Of a stretch of 64,000 nucleotides of DNA, positions 60,628 through 64,000 are shown one piece after another. The DNA lies in assembly GCF_001542625.1 (NCBI RefSeq), contig NZ_CP016279.1, forward strand, positions 10,044,001 to 10,108,000. The letters run 5' to 3'. Every line of letters starts with the position of its first letter. Position 1 is the stretch's first letter. The translations under genes were made by a program, and so were the position numbers. The notes beneath the pieces are model-generated. The model did not search any database, was not told where the DNA came from, and worked only from the letters and a program-made list of their open reading frames with translations. The DNA comes from Streptomyces griseochromogenes. Its GTDB lineage: Bacteria > Actinomycetota > Actinomycetes > Streptomycetales > Streptomycetaceae.

Positions 60628-61641
60628 GTGGGCTGGTGGCAGCTGAACGCGGACACCCTGGCCCGCAGCCGGTTCGTCCTCTCCCCGCTCGCCGAGACCT
60701 TCGCGAGCCTGAAACTGCTGCACTCGGGGCAGGGCGCGCATCCCGGTGAGCGGGAGTGGCTGCGCGCGCATCTGCCCGGCTACCGGGCACGACTCGCGGC
60801 CGACCCGGTGACGGCCCGCCTGGTGCGGGCGGGACTCGGCCGGGACTGGATCGCCGACTTCCTCACGCCCACGCCCCGCGCCGGGGAGGGCTTCGCCGAC
60901 GAGGTCGCCCGGGTGCGCGCGGTGGGACCCGCCGCCGCCCGTGCCCATCTGCGCCTCTCCCTCGCCGGACCGCTCCCGGCCGCGCTGGACCGGGACGACC
61001 TGCCCGAGCGCGCGGCCGCACTGCTGGAGTGGGTGTGGCAGGAGACGGTGCGGCCGTACTGGGAGCGGCGCCGGCGGGTGCTGGAGGCCGATGTGATGGC
61101 GCGGACCGCCCAGGTGAGCCGGGGCGGCTGGGCGAGCGTGCTGGACTCTCTGCGGCCGGGTGGGACGCGGTGGCTCGGGGACAACCGCTTCCAGGTCAAT
61201 CTGCACGAGTATCCGCCCCGCGAGATCTCGGGCGCCGAGCTGCTCCTGGTGCCGGTGACCCCGCAGCGGACGGGGTGGGTGGCCTGGGAGGAGGGGGAGC
61301 GGTACGCCGTGGTCTATGCCTGCGACGGCGTCCTCGCGGGTGAGGGTGAGCGTGCCGTGCCCGAGAGTCTGGGCGCGCTGCTCGGGCCCGCCCGGGCCGC
61401 GGTCCTCGTGCTCCTCGGCTCTCCCATGAACACCACCCAGCTGACCGCGATCACCGGGCAGGGGCTGGGCTCGGTGGGCCGGCATCTGAAGGTGCTGCGG
61501 GAGGCGGGGCTGGTGCGGCGATGGCGCGCGGGGCGGTCGGTGCTCTACGCCCGGACGGCGGCGGGCCAGGTGCTGCTGGAGGCCGGAAAGGGGCCCGTGG
61601 CCCTGGGCCGTAACCCGCCGGGGCTAGCATCCGCACCATGA
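60628..61641 (+). CDS. ArsR-family regulator with large N-terminal domain
   Basis: 337 aa from GTG 60628, chosen because GGAGGAGGG lies just before it; a GTG at 60553 is less likely. Residues 1-240 are a helical domain (FVLSPLAETFASLKLLHSGQGAHPGEREWLRAHL) seen in actinobacterial regulators. The C-terminal ArsR winged helix is MNTTQLTAITGQGLGSVGRHLKVLREAGLVRRWRAGRSVLYART. No Cys pair of metal sensors. Its stop overlaps the start of the glutathione peroxidase gene by 4 bp (ATGA), so they are coupled. It diverges from the MFS permease. Confidence 0.88.
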   Translation: MGWWQLNADTLARSRFVLSPLAETFASLKLLHSGQGAHPGEREWLRAHLPGYRARLAADPVTARLVRAGLGRDWIADFLTPTPRAGEGFADEVARVRAVGPAAARAHLRLSLAGPLPAALDRDDLPERAAALLEWVWQETVRPYWERRRRVLEADVMARTAQVSRGGWASVLDSLRPGGTRWLGDNRFQVNLHEYPPREISGAELLLVPVTPQRTGWVAWEEGERYAVVYACDGVLAGEGERAVPESLGALLGPARAAVLVLLGSPMNTTQLTAITGQGLGSVGRHLKVLREAGLVRRWRAGRSVLYARTAAGQVLLEAGKGPVALGRNPPGLASAP

Positions 61642-62144
61642 CGACTCATGACCACAACGGCTCTGTACTGAACACCGAGATCGGGGCCCTCAAGGGCGGC
61701 TCCGCGAACCTGCCGCAGTACGCGGGCAAGGCCGTGCTCATCGTGAACGTGGCCTCCAAGTGCGGCCTGACCCCCCAGTACTCGGGTCTGGAGCGGCTGC
61801 AGGAGCGATTCGCCGGGCAGGGCTTCACCGTGCTCGGGGTGCCCTGCAACCAGTTCCTCGGGCAGGAGCCCGGCACCGCCGAGGAGATCGCCGAGTTCTG
61901 CTCGGCGACCTACGGTGTGACCTTCCCGCTGACCGAGAAGGTCGAGGTGAACGGAGAGGGCCGGCACGCGCTGTACGAGCGTCTGACCGGCTTCGCCGAC
62001 GCCGCGGGCCACAGCGGTGACATCCGCTGGAACTTCGAGAAGTTCCTGATCGGGCGGGACGGCGAGGTCGTCGCCCGCTTCTCGCCGCAGACCGAGCCGG
62101 AGTCCGCCGAGGTCGTCGCCGCGATCGAGAAGCAGCTGGCCTAG
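61638..62144 (+). CDS. Glutathione peroxidase-like thiol peroxidase
   Basis: 168 aa; starts inside the preceding stop (ATGA). Motifs NVASKCGLTPQYSGLERL with peroxidatic Cys42, GVPCNQFLGQEPG (Cys70 and Gln), a candidate resolving Cys88 in EIAEFCSATYG, and RWNFEKFLIGRDG (Trp). Cys replaces selenocysteine. Actinobacterial members use thioredoxin or mycothiol rather than glutathione. Reduces peroxides. Coupled to the ArsR regulator. Confidence 0.95.
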   Translation: MTTHDHNGSVLNTEIGALKGGSANLPQYAGKAVLIVNVASKCGLTPQYSGLERLQERFAGQGFTVLGVPCNQFLGQEPGTAEEIAEFCSATYGVTFPLTEKVEVNGEGRHALYERLTGFADAAGHSGDIRWNFEKFLIGRDGEVVARFSPQTEPESAEVVAAIEKQLA

Positions 62145-62274
62145 CCGATCGCCCCGTAGGAAGAGAGCCGAGCCCCCTCGGCAAGGACGGCGACTCGTCG
62201 AGAGGGCTCTGCGGGGGTGGTGCTTGTGCAGTTGTCGTCGGACGGGCCTACGAGGGAGCGTCAGAGAAGGCTCC

Positions 62275-62466
62275 CTACGCCTTGACCGAGGCCACGAAGG
62301 CGTTCCACGCGTCGGCGGGGAAGGCCAGGGCCGGACCCTCGATGACCTTGGAGTCGCGTACGGCGAGTTCCGCGGTGGTGGGCGACTTGACCTCGACGCA
62401 GGCGCCGTTGCCCGCGGAATAGGAGGACTTCATCCACGTCTCCGAAGCGCCCTGAATCAGTGCCAT
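62275..62466 (-). CDS. DUF397 domain protein
   Basis: 63 aa. DUF397 signature WMKSSYSAGNGACVEVKS, then LAVRDSKVIEGPALAFPADAWNAFVASVKA. DUF397 genes are nearly always next to an XRE-type regulator with a DUF5753 domain, as here, and are thought to form toxin-antitoxin-like or developmental regulatory pairs. The ATG at 62466 is the likely start. Confidence 0.92.
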   Translation of the reverse strand: MALIQGASETWMKSSYSAGNGACVEVKSPTTAELAVRDSKVIEGPALAFPADAWNAFVASVKA

Positions 62467-62657
62467 GTCCACTCCTGTTGCGAGTTGCTGGTGGTGCGGT
62501 TCACGCCAACCTTGTTGTCTGATTGGCGTGATCGACGCTACCGGGCAACCGCCCTTGCTGGAGTAGTCGTTCACTCAAGCGGATGGCATATTCCGGGTGG
62601 GCCTTCCGTTGAAGCGGAACAACGGTGTACGATCCGGCGCTTCCTGTGGAGCCGGGT

Positions 62658-63516
62658 TCAATCGGCGTAGGTTTTCGCCACATCGGAAATGTATTGCCGG
62701 GATTGCTCCACATTGAGGGACTGCGCCCGCAGATGCTCGTACATCACGGCGTACTTCTGGACGTCCTGCGCCTTCTCCAGGTACAGATCGCTGGTGACGC
62801 CCTCCAGGTAGACCACACTGGAGTCGGCCGCGTCGGTGAACTCCAGGATCGCGTACTGCCCGTTGAGCCCCGGGTGCGCGCCCACCTCGAACGGCAGCAC
62901 CTGCACGGTGACGTGCGGCAGCTGGGACATCTCGATCAGATGCTCCAGCTGCTCCCGCATCACCAGCCTGCTGCCGACGACCCGGCGCAGCGCCGCCTCG
63001 TCCAGCACCACCCACAGCCGCAGGGGGGGTGCCCTCGGCGGTGATACGTTCCTGTCGGCGCATGCGCACCTGCACGCGCTTCTCGATCTCCGCCGTCGAC
63101 GTCTCCGGCAACGCGCCCTGCACCAGGGCCTCCGCGTAGGCGCGGGTCTGCAGCAGTCCCGTCACCAGCTGGGGCTCGTACACCCGCAGCGACTCGGCGT
63201 CCGTCTCCAGGCCGATGTAGACGCTGTAGGGGATGTCCCCGAACGTGTGCCACCAGCCCTGCTGACGCGAGTCCCGGGCCATTTCCATCAGCGAGTCGAC
63301 GATCCGCTGGTCCTCGACCTCGTACACCCCGCACAGGTCGCGCACATCGCGCTGACTGATACTTCTGCGGCCGTTCTCCAGCCGACTGATCTTCGACTGC
63401 GACACGAGCAGCCGCTCCGCCACTTCTTCGGCCGTCATGCCCTTGAGCTCGCGGAGCCTGCGCAGCTCCTGGCCCAGCCGGCGTCGCCTGACGGTGGGAT
63501 TGACATTGGACGCCAC
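62658..63516 (-). pseudogene. XRE/DUF5753 regulator, frameshifted
   Basis: GTG start at 63516. HTH: RRRRLGQELRRLRELKGMTAEEVAERLLVSQSKISRLENGRRSISQRDV. The DUF5753 domain then begins (GLETDAESLRVYEPQLVTGLLQTRAYAEALVQ). At 63023-63029 a run of seven Gs (seven Cs on the coding strand) shifts the frame; six would join RITAEGTP to LRLWVVLDEAALRRVVGS. The second half then continues intact to AKTYAD and stop at 62658. Sequencing error, phase variation or recent decay are all possible. Partner of the DUF397 gene. Confidence 0.85.
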
Positions 63517-63669
63517 GGGACGTGCACCTCCGGCTGCCTGCCTGTACCTGACACTTTGTGTATCTGCCGTTGAGCAGACTGCCACCAAGGTGGTTTCTAC
63601 CGCTGGGAAACCGTGGATATGCGGCGCGTACGCGTCAGTTCGGGCACGGATTTGCGGGTCCGGACGCGG

Positions 63670-63714
63670 TCGAGCGGGGCGGTGGGACCACGAGGGTCTC
63701 ACCGCCCCGCTCGA
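63670..63714 (-). terminator. Terminator of the partial gene at the right edge
   Basis: Arms TCGAGCGGGGCGGTG/CACCGCCCCGCTCGA, 15 bp and perfect, with further pairing in the loop (GACC/GGTC). It is about 43 bp beyond the stop at 63757. Confidence 0.7.
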
Positions 63715-63756
63715 ACCAGCGGCTCCCGTACCGGGTCTTGCTGCCGACGGTGCGGC

Positions 63757-64000
63757 TCAGTGGGCCACGGCGCGCGCCATGGACCCTCGGCGCGGCTGCA
63801 TCGGAACCCCGCGTGCGGGTTCCGCCGTGGCCCTGACAGCGGGCCCCGCCTGGCGGCCGGCCGTGGCCGGACCGCGCCGCGGCTGGGCCGCCGCGCCGTT
63901 CTGTACGTCCATCACGGCATGCGCGACCAGCCCGCCCATGGGGTCGTGCCGGATCAGATCCCGCAACCGGGACCGGGACGAGCGCCCCTCGTTCCCCGGA
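63757..64000 (-). CDS. C-terminal part of a gene cut by the window edge
   Basis: 81 codons to a stop at 63757, open to position 64000. The sequence includes SRLRDLIRHDPMGGLVAHAV and a low-complexity Ala/Arg/Gln tail (NGAAAQPRRGPATAGRQAGP). A TTG start at 63966 is possible but the frame continues upstream. I do not recognise the family. Its tail is typical of disordered C termini of signalling proteins. Confidence 0.5.
   Translation of the reverse strand, partial: PGNEGRSSRSRLRDLIRHDPMGGLVAHAVMDVQNGAAAQPRRGPATAGRQAGPAVRATAEPARGVPMQPRRGSMARAVAH

Overview
The window is high-GC actinobacterial chromosome, almost certainly Streptomyces. The grounds are strong G/C bias at third codon positions, frequent GTG starts, and a run of genes (mscL, ltrA-like, fruR-fruK-fruA, hrdD, DODA/MarR, MFS/TetR) in an order I recall from the S. 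coelicolor core around SCO3178-SCO3207. That synteny is from memory and was not checked by alignment.

Layout. 1-4130 is accessory DNA: a coiled-coil/winged-helix protein, a divergent HTH protein, and a recombinase-like gene overlapping a DDE transposase-like gene. It lies against tRNA-Ala(CGC). 4334-9926 is a minus-strand block: the divisome membrane protein SepX/GlpR, a RimJ/RimL-type acetyltransferase, molybdenum cofactor genes mog-moaC, the gephyrin-like molybdotransferase Glp/MoeA, and galU. 9988-24900 is mostly housekeeping: 5-formyl-THF cyclo-ligase, a penicillin acylase family protein, a K+/H+ antiporter, an MFS permease, an FmdB zinc-ribbon protein, MTA phosphorylase, an SAF-domain protein, MscL, LtrA, a P1 peptidase, an L,D-transpeptidase lipoprotein and a DUF6227 protein. 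24996-29060 is the fructose operon fruR-fruK-fruA. 29236-42017 alternates transporters and regulators (MFS/WYL, TetR, hrdD, GNAT, DODA/MarR, MFS/TetR, an M6 protease and a double-length IclR protein).

tRNA-Arg(CCT) at 42232 opens a second accessory stretch (42.3-48.6 kb). It holds a pair of membrane-anchored proteins and a graveyard of integrase, IS transposase and UvrA-like fragments. Two uncharacterised divergent genes, a WYL/VOC pair and a Uma2-type nuclease follow. 48.9-53.8 kb looks like a stress/signalling cluster: STAS-GNAT fusion, DUF5994, PP2C phosphatase, PadR-HAAS membrane pair, PLDc_N protein and a zinc-ribbon protein. 54.2-64 kb carries MerR/amidohydrolase, two SMI1/KNR4 proteins around a dehydrogenase remnant, a membrane M23 peptidase, a slipin, an MFS permease, an ArsR regulator with glutathione peroxidase, and a DUF397/XRE pair whose regulator is frameshifted in a G7 run. 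The window ends inside a further minus-strand gene.

The most notable regulatory reading is the fmdB-type gene at 17018. It is preceded by a motif fitting the SigR (thiol-oxidative stress) consensus exactly, and that motif runs directly into a CIRCE-like HrcA operator. A second SigR-type promoter drives hrdD. Together they suggest a link between redox stress, heat shock and an alternative principal-type sigma factor.
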